Assembly: GCA_039654915.1 (NCBI GenBank) | Contig: CM077593.1 | Location: 61,820,501-61,884,500 of the forward strand | Direction: 5' to 3' | Source of the DNA: Aquilaria yunnanensis | Lineage: Eukaryota > Streptophyta > Magnoliopsida > Malvales > Thymelaeaceae | Length of the DNA: 64,000 bases | Part shown: in pieces, positions 10,547 through 22,662 of the stretch | How the letters are laid out: each line of letters starts with the position of its first letter | Position numbering within the stretch: the stretch's first letter is position 1 | Program-made: the position numbers and the translations under genes | The notes under the pieces: model-generated | What the model saw: only the letters and a program-made list of their open reading frames with translations | Database searches by the model: none | Told to the model about the DNA's origin: nothing

Positions 10547-12145
10547 TCAAGCAAACACACATTGTTTGAGATTTTCATGCAAAACTACATCAAATCTAGG
10601 TGTTAGGAAGAAATACATTACAGTGGTTGGACTTAGTCTCCAAGTATCTTCCTTTGGTGTAGGAACCACAAAATTTTCACCGTTGCACTTCCTGGCTTCG
10701 GTTGGAGTTGCATTAATTTCATCCCCTTGAAACATAGGATAAGAAACAATGTTAGGCAAACTTTTGCATATGAAATCACTTGGACTCACCTCAAATTGTT
10801 CCTTTTCAACCTCCTTCATTGGTTTGATGCATGGGACATGGCTTAGAATGTTAGGAACACCAACTTCTTGGATGGGCAGCAACTCACTTGATTCTTGTAG
10901 TTCATCGCCACTTAATTCCTGAAAAGAAGACAACACAACACTAGAAGAAGACTCCATTATGTTAGATAAAAGTATGGCTTCTCTGTAGGTCTTTCTCTCT
11001 TCACTCGGCTTGGGTTCATTGCACTCTTGTCTTCTCTCAACTTCGCACTCAATTTCTTCTCTCGGGAACTCTCCACTCTTCTTACCCTCATGTTCACTCT
11101 TCTCACTTAATCTCTCGGTTGTTCTCTCAACTTTCCCCTCATCACTCTTGCCCTCAACTTTCCCCTCATTTACTTTTCCCTCAACCTCACTTTGAATTTT
11201 TCTTTGATCCTCCAAGACTTGTTGTGGTGAAAGTGGTATAAGTATGATTGACTTTTCTTGTTGCAGCCGAGACAAGTCTCCTTTTGTGGCCTCCATGTTT
11301 GGCTTGGGCACTTCTCTCACATCTTTACTCCATGCTCCTCTCCATGTGGAAATTCCTCCTTGACACATCTTGGATGCCTTTGCTCTCTTGATGCTCCTCT
11401 CGGCCTTAATGGCATGATGAAGCAAATCCTCCATGTTGACATATGGCACCATCTCCACTTCGTTGGCAATCTCAAGATTGAGACCATTAATGAATCTAGC
11501 AATGGTGGTCTCCTCATCCTCCATGATGTTGGCTCGGGTCAAGGTCCTCTCCAAGTCTTTATGGTAGTCCTCCACACTCCTTTGGCCTTGCACTAGCTTT
11601 TGAAGCTTTAAGCGTTGATCTCTACAGTAGGAGCTAGGCACAAATCTCCTCCTCATTAAGGCTTTAAGGGCTCTCCATGAATGTATGGGCTCCTCCTCAT
11701 TCCTTCTCCTAGAAGTAACATCCTGATTCCACCATACAAGAGCATAATTAGTGAACTTTATGGTAGCCAATTTAACCTTCTCTTTCTCGGAGTAATGATG
11801 GCAATCAAACACCATCTCAATCTTTTGTTCCCACTCCCAATATGCATCGGGATCACTCGTCCCTTGGAAGGGTGGAATGGTAAAGTTGATGGAGTTAAGG
11901 TTATGATCTTCTCTTGGCTCCCCCCTCCTTGGAAGCCCATGGTCATGCCAATGCCCTTTTTCCTTCTCGGGTTCTTCTCTCCTTAGGCCTTTCCTTGGTT
12001 GCAAGATGGGATTTGGTCTCCTTGGCAACCTCAAATCAATGTCCTTAATCCTCCCCACAAGTCTATTGAGAGTTTCTTGAAATTCTCCCATGGTACGCTC
12101 CTCATTGTGTCTCACTTTCACCCTCCTATCCTCCTGGCCCTCCAT
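10547..12145 (-). CDS. Gag of the gag-only element
   Basis: About 532 residues from ATG 12145 (MEGQEDRRVKV). An upstream in-frame GTG at 12178 is not needed. Residues ~88-256 form a gypsy-type retrotransposon Gag core: FTIPPFQGTSDPDAYWEWEQ, then ALVWWNQ, a SWRALKALMRRRFVP segment and FINGL. It would form the particle that packages the element's RNA. A basic arginine-rich stretch lies at ~40-75. After the core comes a charged segment with imperfect EGKV/DEGK repeats. I see no CCHC zinc knuckle and no protease or polymerase downstream. The frame is uninterrupted, so this copy could still give Gag even though Copia A breaks the element downstream. Confidence 0.88.
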   Translation of the reverse strand: MEGQEDRRVKVRHNEERTMGEFQETLNRLVGRIKDIDLRLPRRPNPILQPRKGLRREEPEKEKGHWHDHGLPRRGEPREDHNLNSINFTIPPFQGTSDPDAYWEWEQKIEMVFDCHHYSEKEKVKLATIKFTNYALVWWNQDVTSRRRNEEEPIHSWRALKALMRRRFVPSSYCRDQRLKLQKLVQGQRSVEDYHKDLERTLTRANIMEDEETTIARFINGLNLEIANEVEMVPYVNMEDLLHHAIKAERSIKRAKASKMCQGGISTWRGAWSKDVREVPKPNMEATKGDLSRLQQEKSIILIPLSPQQVLEDQRKIQSEVEGKVNEGKVEGKSDEGKVERTTERLSEKSEHEGKKSGEFPREEIECEVERRQECNEPKPSEERKTYREAILLSNIMESSSSVVLSSFQELSGDELQESSELLPIQEVGVPNILSHVPCIKPMKEVEKEQFEVSPSDFICKSLPNIVSYPMFQGDEINATPTEARKCNGENFVVPTPKEDTWRLSPTTVMYFFLTPRFDVVLHENLKQCVFA

Positions 12146-13036
12146 ACTCCTGAAAATAACAAAGATCCTCACAAACACTCACCTCACGTGTTTCACTCAA
12201 AATATGAACACTCAAAACACTCAATTTGTTAGTGAGATATTGCTTATTCAAAGAGTTCTCCAAAGTTCTAAGAAAACTATCCTCAAAGCACACAAGAAAA
12301 CTTGAATTTTCGAAGAACTATTTTGACTCCAAAAGAGGTGGGCTAAACAAGCTTTAAAAGACTCTAAGAAGCTCTTGCAATTGATGATCACAAGAACCAC
12401 ACAGAAAGCTTTTTGGCTTAAAAACAATGGGATAGGTTTTGGGGTGCAAAACTTTCAACACTTTGAGAAAACTTCTTTTTTTTGCAAGCTCTTTTCTTTT
12501 CTTTTCTTTGCTATTTCTTTTTCTTTTCTTTTCCTTCCTTTTTTTTTTTTTTTTTTGCTTGCTATTTTGATGCTAACCAAACGTTCTCCTTGAAACTCCT
12601 TGCTGCCAAAGACAAAAGGTTAGAATTCTTTTCGGCCAAGACAAGAAAACTAGTGAAATTGGCACAATTTGAAGCAACTTTTTGATACTGAAAATTCCTA
12701 AACTTGGATCCTTCTTTTTTTGAAGTTTTCTGGACTCTAAGATGCTGGAAACAATGAAAACAAAAGAGATTAATATGGCTGGACATGAAACAGAAGGATA
12801 AGAATTAGACAAGAACAAACGAATTGAAACCGAGAATACTAGGTGACACGGATTGACTTCTTTTTGTTGTTTTTGTGATTTTTGGACTTGAACAAGGATG
12901 GAACAAAAAGGACAGACCTGAAACAAGAAGAAAATAGATTAAAACAGAGAATTAAAGCACGAAATTACAGGAAAAAATTCAAGGAAAAACGAAGAGAAAC
13001 AAGAACACAAAGATATGTCCTTCAATGGAACTTGTG
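12146..13036 (-). other. 5' leader of the gag-only element
   Basis: About 0.9 kb of noncoding DNA lies between primer site and gag. On the plus strand it includes a pyrimidine-rich tract with an uninterrupted T run of about 19 near 12539-12557. I see no credible coding region. Confidence 0.6.
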
Positions 13037-13048
13037 GCTCTGATACCA
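13037..13048 (-). other. Primer binding site of the gag-only element
   Basis: The minus strand reads TGGTATCAGAGC, two bases from the 5' LTR, matching initiator-Met tRNA. Confidence 0.9.
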
Positions 13049-13050
13049 AC

Positions 13051-14071
13051 TGATGCGAACCCCGATGGTATAAAGACCATGAAACGCGCCCAAGATGTGA
13101 TTCAAGCTCCACAAGACATCAAAGAGACTAGGTTTAAAACCCCCACCCCTAATCAACCTGTGATTAGAAACGAGAAGTATAGAACTCCAAGAACACAAGC
13201 ACACTTGTGTACCAAGGCAGTCCACAAAGAACCAAAGAGAAAACCTCTCCAAAGAGCAATATTATTTCGAAATTTTTCTGTGTGTTTACATCCAGAATAT
13301 GTGCCTTTATATAGGCCTAAACTAGGGTTAAAAGCTGGGCAAAATTCGCAGCCCAAGTCACCTAGGAAACCTAGTTACAAAGGACTCAAGAAAACATAGT
13401 CAAACTAGGACTCTAACACACTTTTAACACATGTTTAAGGTGTGCAGCGAATTCCTTTTATCCTAAATGACCTGAATCAATTCCATGGCCTAAATAACAT
13501 CCTAAATAATGTAAATAAATATGAAAATAAAATAAAATACGTTACAAAACAAGATTGGCCATAAAAACTCCAAAATAGCCTTCTTGGGTGATTCTGGCTT
13601 GTGTCTCCAACTTCAAGGTGAAATTAGAACTTGATGCAGCAATGATTTCTAAAAATTCAAAGCATAAAAGTTGTAGATCTATTTCTTAGCTTCGAAACCA
13701 CACTTGAATCACACAAAATGGACTTCTGAATCGAAAGATATTCCCAAAATACTGCAACTGCTTCTGAACCAGCGATAACTCGTAAATCGTGACTTTGAAG
13801 CTAAATTGGACCTCCTTATCATGCAAACTGGGTTTGATGGTCTTCATATGACTTGTAGCTCCAGATGTTATCTTTCCAATGAATCAAGAATTACTCAATT
13901 CGGATATTTTTAGCTCAAGATATGATTTTTCTACCAGAACATCACCAATCTGTCAACATCCGAGCTTGAAGTGCACTAGTGAGCTCCTTAGCCTTTTTCC
14001 TTGTCAATGGTCCACTAGAACCTTTCAGTGGGTCCTTGCCTTCCTTGGTTGTGCCTTCTTTGATCGTATCA
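13051..14071 (-). repeat. 5' LTR of the gag-only element
   Basis: This 1021-bp LTR on the minus strand begins TGATACGATCAAAGAAGGCA at 14071 and ends GGGGTTCGCATCA at 13051. The TATA box (TATATAAA) is at 13313-13306. Satellite DNA abuts at 14072. Confidence 0.93.
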
Positions 14072-17000
14072 ACTTGTTTGGAATGAAATGGAAACATTCA
14101 CAACTTGTTTGGAATGAAATGAAAATATTCATAACTTGTTTGGAATGAAATTGAACATTCACAACTTGCTTGGAATGAAAAGGAAACATTCAAAACTTGT
14201 TTGGAATGAACGGAAACATTAACAACTAGTTTCGAATGAAATCTAAACATTCACAACTTGTTTGGAATGAAATGGAAACATTCACAACTTGTTTGGAATG
14301 AATGGAAACATTTACACCTAGTTTCGAATGAAATGGAAACAATTATAACTTCTTTGGAATGGAATGGAAACATTCAGAACTTGTTTGGATTGAAATAGAA
14401 CCATTGAGATTTTGTTTGGAATGAATGGAAACATTAACAACTTGTTTTCAATGAAATTGAAATATTCACAACTTGTTTCAATAGAAATTAAACATTCACA
14501 ACCTGTTTGGAATGAATGGAAACATTCACAATTTGCTTGGAATGAATGGAAACTAGTTTCAAATGAAATTGAAACCTTCACAACTTGTTTGGAAAGACAT
14601 GGAAACATGCACAACTTGTTTGGAATGAAATGGAAACATTCACAACCTCTTTGAAATGAATGGAAACAATCACAACTTGTTTGGAATGAAATGGAAACAT
14701 TCACAACTTGTTTGGAATCAATGGAAACATTCACAACTTTCCTGGAAGGAATTGGAAACATTCACAACAAGTTTGGAATGAAATGGAGACATTCACAACT
14801 TATTTGGAATGAAATGGAAACATTCACAACTTGTTTGGAACGAAATAGAGACATTCACAAATTGTTTGGAATGAAGTGGAAACACATTCGCAAATGGAAA
14901 TATTCACAACTAGTTTGGAATGAATAGAAACATTCACAACTTGTTTGGAATGACATAGAAACATTCACAACTAGATTGGAATGAAATGGAAACATTCAAA
15001 ACTTGTTTGGAATGATTGGAAACATTAACAACTAGTTTCGAAAGGAATGGAAACATTCAAAACTTGTTTCGAAAAAAATGGAAACAGTCACAACTTTTTT
15101 GCAATGAAATGGAAACTTTCACAACTTGTTTGGAATGAAATGCTAACATTCACTACTTCTTTGGAGTGAATGGAAACATTCAGAACTTGTTTGGAATGAA
15201 ATGCAAACATTCACAACTTGTTTGGAATGAAATGGACACACTCACAAATTGTTTGGAATGAAATGCAAACATTCACAACTTGTTTGGAATGAAATCGAAA
15301 CAATCATAACTTGTTTGGAATGAAATGGAAACATTCACAACCTGTCTCAATTGAAATGGACATATTCACAACTCATTTGGGATGAATGGAAAGATTAACA
15401 ACTAGTTTTGCATGAAATGGAAACATCAACAATTTCTTTGGAATGAAATAGAAACATTCACAACTTGTTTGGAATGAATCGAAATGTTAACAACTAGTTT
15501 TCAATGAAATGCTGACACTCAAAACTAGTTTGGAATGAATGGAACCGTTAACAAGTAGTTTCAAATGAAATGGAAACATTCACAACTTGTTTGGAATCAA
15601 ATGGAAACATTCGTAACATGTTTGGAATGAAATGGAAGCATTCACAACTTGTTTGGAATGAAAGGAAACATTCACAACAAGTTCGGAATAAAATAAAGAC
15701 TCGCAACTTGTTTGGAATGAATGGAAACATTCACAACTTGTTTGGAATGAATAAAAACATTCACAACTAGTTTCGGAAGAAATGGAAACATTCATAACTA
15801 GTTTGGAATGAAATGGAAACATTCACAGCTTGTTTGGAATGAAATGGAAACAATCAAAACTTGTCTGGAATGAATGGAAACATTAACAAGTTGTTTGGAA
15901 TGAAATGGACACACTAACAAATTGTTTGGAATGAAATGCAAACATTCACAACTTGTTTGGAATAAAATAGAAACATTCACAACTTGTTTGGAATGATATG
16001 GAAACAATCAAAACTTGTTTCGAATGAATGGAAACATTAACAACTAGTTTCGAATGAAATGGAAACATTCACAACTTGTTTGAAATGAAATGGAAACATT
16101 CACAACCTGTTTGGAATGAACGGAAACATTCACAACTTATTTGGAATGAATAGAAATATTCACAACTAGTTTGGAATGAAGGGAAACACTCAGTCTTGTT
16201 TGGAATGACATGGAAACATTCACAACTTGCTTGGAATGAAAAGGAAACATTCAAAACTTGTTTGGAATGAATGGAAACGTTAACAACTAGTTTCGAATGA
16301 AATCTAAACATTCACAACTTGTTTGGAATGAAATAGAAACATTCATAACTTGCTTGGAATGAATGGAAACATTGATAACTTGTTTCGAATGAAATGGAAA
16401 CATTTATAACTTGTTTGGTATGAAGTGGAAATGTTCACAACTTGTTTGGAATGAAATGGAAACATTCAGAAATTGTTTGGATTGAAATGGAACCATTCAC
16501 AATTTGTTTGGAATGAATGGAAACTATAACAGCTAGTTTTGCATGAAATGGAATTATTCACAACTTGTTTCGAGTGAAATTGAAAGATTCACAACTTGGT
16601 TGGAATGAATGGAAACATTCACAACTTGTTTCGATTGAAATTGAAACATTCACAATTTGTTTGGAATGAATGGAAACATTAGCAACTAGTTTGGAATGAA
16701 ATGGAAACATTCAGAATTTGTTTGGAATGAATGGAAACATTAGCAACTAATTTGGAATGAAATGGAAACATTCACAACTTGTTTCGATTGAAATTGAAAC
16801 ATTCACAACTTATTTCGAATGAATGGAAACATTCAGAATTTGTTTGGAATGAATGGAAACGTTAGCAACTAGTTTTGAATGAAATCAAAACATTCAAAAC
16901 TTTTTTGGAATGAATGTAAATATTGACGACTAGCTTCAAATGAAATGGAAATATTCACAACTTGTTTGGAATGAAATGGAAACATTCACAACTTGTTTCG

Positions 17001-20000
17001 AATAAAATGGAAACACTCAAACTTGTTTGGAATGAAAAAGAAAGATTCAAAACTTGTTTGGAATGACATGGAAATAGTCACAACTTATTTGGAATGAAAT
17101 GGAAACAATCACAACTTGTTTGGAATGAATGAAAACAATCACAACTAGTTTTGAATGAATTGGAAACATTCAATACTTGCTTCGAATGAAATGTAAACAA
17201 TCATAAATTGTTTAGAATGAAATGGAAACATTTGCAACTTGTTTGGATTGAAACAGAAACATTCAGAACTTGTTTCAAATGAAATGGAACCATTAACAAT
17301 TTGTTTGGAATGAATGGAAACATCACCAACTAGTTTCGAATGAAATGGAAACATTCACAACCTGTTTGGAATGAAATGCAAACATTCACAACTTGTCTGG
17401 AATGAGTGGAAACTTTCACAACTTGTTTGGAATGAAATGGAAACATTTGTAACATGTTTGGAAAGAAATGGAAAGAATCACAACTTGTTTGGAATGAATG
17501 GAAGCATTCGCAACTTGTTTGGAATGAACGGAACTGTTAACATTCATAACTTGTTTGGAATGAAAGGGAAGCATTCACAAATTTTATGGAATGAAAGGAA
17601 ATATTCACGACTTGTTTGGAATGAATGCAAACATGCACACTTGTTTGGAATGAAATGAAAACATTCACAACCTATTTGGAATGATATCGAAACAGGCACA
17701 ACTTGTTTGGAATGAAATGGAAACATTCACAACTTGTTTGGAATGAATGGAAACATTCATGACTTGGTTGGAATAATAGAAATATTGACAACTAGTTTGG
17801 AACTAAGTGGAGACATTTTGAACTAGTTCGGATTGAAATTTAAACATTCACAACCTGTTTGGAATGAATGGAAACATTCACAACTAGTTTTGAATGAATG
17901 GAAACATTAACAATTTGCTTGGAATGAATGGAAACATTAGCAACTAGTTTCGAATGAAATGGAAACCTTCACAACTTGTTTGGAATGACATGGAAACATG
18001 CACAACTTGTTTGGAATGAAATGGAAACATTCACAACTTCTTTGGAATGAGTGGAAACATTCACAACTTGTTTGGAATGAAATGGAAACATTCACAACTT
18101 GTTTCGAATTAATGGAAACATTCACAACTTGCCTGGAATGAATTGGAAACATTCACAACTTGTTTGGAATGAATAGAAATATTCACAACAAGTTTCGAAT
18201 GGAATGGAGACATTCACAACTTGTGAATGAAATGGAAACATTCACAACTTGTTTGGAATGAAATGCAAACCTTCACAAGTTGTTTGGAATGAAATGGAAA
18301 CATTCACAACTTGTTTGGAATGAAATGGAAACATTCACAACATGTTTGGAATGAAATGGAAACATTCACAACTTGTTTGGAATGAAATGGAAACATTCAC
18401 AGCTTGTGTGGAATGAAATGGAAACATTCATAAATTGTGTGGAATTAGTGGAAACATTCACAACATGTTCGGAATCAATGCAAAAAATCATAACTTGTTT
18501 GGAAAAAGTGGATTCAATCACAACTAGTTTCGAATGAAATAGCAACATTCACAGCTTGTTCGGAATGAATTGGAGACATTCACAACTTGTTTCGAATGAA
18601 TGGTAACATTCAAATTTTGTTTCGAATGAAATAGAAACATTCACAACTTTCTTCGAATGAAATGGAAATGTGCACAACCTGTTTGGAATGAAATCCAAAC
18701 ATTCACAACTTGTTCGGAATGAATGGAAACATTCGCAACTTGTTTGGAATGAAATGCAGAGATTCACAACTTGTTTGGAATGAATGGAAACACTCACAAG
18801 TTGTTTGGAAAGAAATGCAAACATTCACAACTTGTTTGGAGCGAAATGGAAACATTCATAACTTGTTTTGAATGAAATGGAAACATTCACAACTTGTTTG
18901 GAATCAAATGCAAACATTCACAACTTGTTTGTAATCAAATGCAAACATTCACAACTTGTGTGTAATGAAATGGAAACATTGAAAACTTGTTTGGAATGAA
19001 TGTAAACATTAACAACTAGTTTCGAATGAAGTGAAAATATTCACAACTTGTTTGGAATGAAGTGGAAACATTCACAACTTGCTTGGAATGAAATGGAAAC
19101 ATTCACAACTTGTTTGGAATGACGTGGAAACAGTCATAACTTGTTTGTAATGAGATGGAAACAACCACAACTTATTTGGAATGAATGGAAACAATGACAA
19201 CTAGTTTCAGATGAAATGGAAACATTCATAACTTGTTTGGAATGAAATAAAAACGTTCACAACCTGTTATGAATGAAATGGAAACATTTAGAACTTCTTT
19301 TGATTGAAATGTAACCATTGAGAATTTGTTTGGAATGAATGGAAACATTAACGACCAGTTTGGAATGAAATGGAAACATTCACAACTTGTTTCAAATGAA
19401 ATTAAAACATTCACAACTTGTTTGGAATGAATGGAAACATTCACAACAAGTTTCGAATGAATGGAAAGATTCACAACTTGTTTGGAAAGAATGGAAACAT
19501 TCAAAACTTGTTTGGAATGGAATGAGGACAATCACAACCTGTTTCAAACAAAATCGAAACTTTCACAACTTGTTTGTAGGGAAATGAAAACATTCACAAT
19601 TGGTTGGAAAGAAGTGGAAACATTGAAAAATAGTTTTGAATGAATGCAATTATTCACAACTAGTTTGGATTGTAATGGAAACAATCACAACTTGTTTGGA
19701 ATGAATTGAAACAATGACAACTAGTTTTGAATGAAATGGAAACATTCAAAACTTGTTTGGAAGGAAATGTAAACATTCATAAATTTTTTGGAATGAAATG
19801 GAAACATTAACAATTTGTTTCAAATGAAATGGAACCATTAACAATTTGTTTGGAATGAATGGAAACATTAACTACTAGTTTCGAATGAAATGGAAACATT
19901 CAGAACTACTTTGGAATGAATGGAAATATTCACAACATGATTGGAATGAATAGCACTAGTTTGGAATGAACGGAAACATTCCCAACTTGTTTGGAATGAC

Positions 20001-21240
20001 ATGGAAACATTCACAACTTGATTAGAATGAAATGGAAACATTCACAACTTTTTTGGAATGAATGGAAACGTTAACAACTAGATTCGAACGAAATGGAAAC
20101 ATTCAAAACTTTATTCGAATGAAATGGAAACATTCATAACTTGTTTGGAATGAAATCGAAATAATCACAACTTTTTTGGAATAAAAGGAAACATTCCCGA
20201 CTTCTTTGGAATGAATGCAAACATTCACAACTTGTTTGGAATGACATGGAAACATGCACTACTTGTTTGTATTGAGATGGAAACATTTACAACCTATTTG
20301 GAATGATATGGAGACATTCATAAGTTGTTTCGAATGAAATGGAGAAATTCACAACTTGTTTGGAATGAATAGAAATATGGACAACTAGTTTGGAACTAAG
20401 TGGACACATTTTGAACTAGTTTGGAATGAAGGGAAACACTCACAAGTTGTTTGGAATGACACGTAAACAATCACAAATTGTTTGGAATGAAATGGAACCT
20501 TCACAACTTGTTTGGAATGAAAAGGAAATATTCAAAACTTGTTTGGAATGAATGGAAGCATTAACAACTAGTTTCGAATGAAATGTAAACATTGAAAAAT
20601 TGTTTGGAATGAAATGGAAACATTCACAAGTTGTTTGGAATTAATGGAAACATTCACACCTTGTTTCGAATGAATTGGAAACATTTATAACTTGTTTCAA
20701 ATGAAATGGAAACATTCACAACTTGTTTGGAATGAAATGGAAACATTCACAACTTGTTTGGATTGAAATGGAAACATTAACAACTAGTTTTGAATGAAAT
20801 GGAAATATTCACAACTTGTTTCGATTGAAATTGAAACATTCAGAACTTGTTTGGAATGAATGGAAACATTCACTACTAGTTTCAAATGAATGGAAACATT
20901 CACAATTTGCTTGGAATGAATGGAAACATTAACAGCTAGCTTCAAATGAAATGGAAACATTCAGAACTCACTTAGAATGAAACGGAAACATTTAAAACTT
21001 ATTTGGAACATTGACAACTAGTTTCGAATGAAATGGAAATGTTCACAACTTGTTTCGAATGGAATGGAGACATTCACAACTTGTTTGGAATGAAATGAAA
21101 ACATTCACAACTTGTTTGGAATGGAAAGGAAACATTCACAACTTGTTTGGAAGGACATTGAAACAGCCACAACTTATTTGGAATGATTTGGAAACAATCA
21201 GAACTTGTTTGGAATGAATGGAAACATTCACAACCACTTT
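14072..21240 (+). repeat. Satellite array, first block (30/31-bp monomer)
   Basis: About 7.2 kb of tandem repeats. The monomer is AACTTGTTTGGAATGAAATG followed by GAAACATTCAC; a common variant drops one A to give 30 bp. Monomer variants include ACTAGTTTCGAATG, TTGCTTGGAATG and CATTAACAAC. Because 30 is a multiple of three, many spurious short reading frames arise (repeated FHSKQVVNVS-like peptides on the minus strand). Larger blocks of variant order recur (see findings). There are no genes. Confidence 0.95.
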
Positions 21241-22259
21241 TGATACGATCAAAGAAGGCACAACCAAGGAAGGCAAGGACCCACTAAAGGTTTCTAGTGG
21301 ACCATTGACAAGGAAAAAGGCTAAGGAGCTCACTAGTGCACTTCAAGCTCGGATGTTGACAGATTGGTGATGTTCTGGTAGAAAATTCATATCTTGAGCT
21401 AAACAGATCAGAATTGAGTAATTCTTGATTCATTGGAAAGCTAACATCTGGATCTTAAAATCATATGAATACCATGAAACCCATTTTGCACGATAAGGAG
21501 GTCCAACTTAGCTTCAAAGTCGCGATTTACGAGTTATCGCTGGTTCAGAAGCAGTTGCAGTATTTTGGGAATATCTTTCGATTCAGAAGTCCATTTTGTG
21601 TGATTCAAGTGTGGTTTCGAAGCCAAGAAATAGATCTACAAATTTCATGTTTTACATTTTGAGAAATCATGGCTGCATGAAGTTCGAATTGCAGCTTGAA
21701 GTTGAAGACACAAGCAGGAACCACCTGAGAAGACTATTTTGGGTTTTTATGCCCAATCTTGTGCTGTAACGTATCTTATTTTATTTTCCTAATTATTTAC
21801 ATTATTTAGGAAGTTATTTAGGCTATGGAATAGTTTTAAATCGTTTTGGACAAGTGGCATACGCTGCATTCATTAAACTTGTTCAAACTAGGGATTAGAG
21901 TTCTAATTTGACTAGGATTTCCTATGTCTTTGTATCTAGGATTTCTAAGGGATTTAGGCTGCGAATTTTGCCCAGCTTTTAACCCTAGTTTAGGCCTATA
22001 TAAAGGCACATATTCTGGATGTAAAGATACAAAAAAATTTCGAAATAATATTGCTATTTGGAGAGGTTTTCTCTTTGGTTCTTTGTGGACTGCCTTGGTG
22101 CACAAGTGTGCTTGTGTTCTTGGAGTTCTATACTTCTCGTTTCTAATCACAGGTTGATTAGGGGTGGGGGTTTTAAACCTAGTCTCTTTGATGTCTTGTG
22201 GAGCTTGAAAAACATCTTGGGCGAGTTTCATGGTCTTTATACCATCGGGGTTCGCATCA
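21241..22259 (+). mobile_element. Solo LTR of the gag-only family in the satellite
   Basis: A 1019-bp LTR, TGATACGATCAAAGAAGGCA ... GGGGTTCGCATCA, with TSD ACTTT at 21236-21240 and 22260-22264 and satellite on both sides. TATA box TATATAAA is at 21997-22004. The start encodes the conserved tail frame (IKEGTTKEGKDPL ... GPLTRKKAKEL). It presumably formed by LTR-LTR recombination. Confidence 0.95.
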
Positions 22260-22662
22260 ACTTTGGAATGACATGGAAACATTCACAACCTGTTTGGAAT
22301 GAATGGAAATGATAACAACTAGTTTCGAATGATATGGAAACATTAAAAACTTGTTTCGAATGAAATGAAAATATTCAAAACTTGTTTGGAATGAATGGAA
22401 ACATTCACGACTTGTTTGGAATGAATGCAAACATTCACAACTTGTTTGGAATGACATGGAAACATGCACAACTTGTTTGGAATGAGTGGAAACATTCACA
22501 ACTTGTTTGGAACGAAAAGAAAACATTCACAACTTGTTTGGAGTGAAATAGAGACATTCAAAACTTGTTTGGAATGAAATGGAAACACATTCGCAAATAG
22601 AAATATTCACAACTAGTTTGGAATGAATGGAAACATTCACAACTTGTTTGGCATGGCATATA
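22260..22662 (+). repeat. Satellite array, second block
   Basis: The same ~31-bp monomer lies between two solo LTRs. It contains the diagnostic irregular junction ACACATTCGCAAAT near 22587, also found near 14883 and 25827. Confidence 0.93.

Larger units (their letters stand above)
1..14071 (-). mobile_element. Gag-only (TR-GAG-like) LTR retrotransposon, interrupted by Copia A
   Basis: This minus-strand LTR element has its 5' LTR at 13051-14071, a primer site at 13037-13048, a gag gene at 10547-12145, a polypurine tract at 659-674 and a 3' LTR at 1-658 that the window edge truncates. Without the nested Copia A (1234-10015) the interior is only about 3.6 kb. It codes for a gypsy-type Gag but for no protease, reverse transcriptase, RNase H or integrase. 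That matches the published class of non-autonomous TR-GAG elements, which are mobilised in trans by a partner. The right flank is satellite; the left flank lies outside the window, so the outer TSD cannot be checked. The two LTRs differ at roughly ten positions over about 650 bases by eye, plus a 9-bp indel. It is therefore clearly older than the copia element inside it. Confidence 0.85.

Noticed and set aside
12539..12557. Long T run as a possible SINE or LINE poly-A tail
   Set aside because: It lies in the leader of the gag-only element with no flanking TSD or Pol III promoter boxes.
14318..19531. Many 60-150-codon open frames with FHSKQVVNVS-like repeats
   Set aside because: They come from a 30/31-bp monomer in which 30-bp units keep frame. 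They are periodic, have no domain and change frame with every 31-bp unit.
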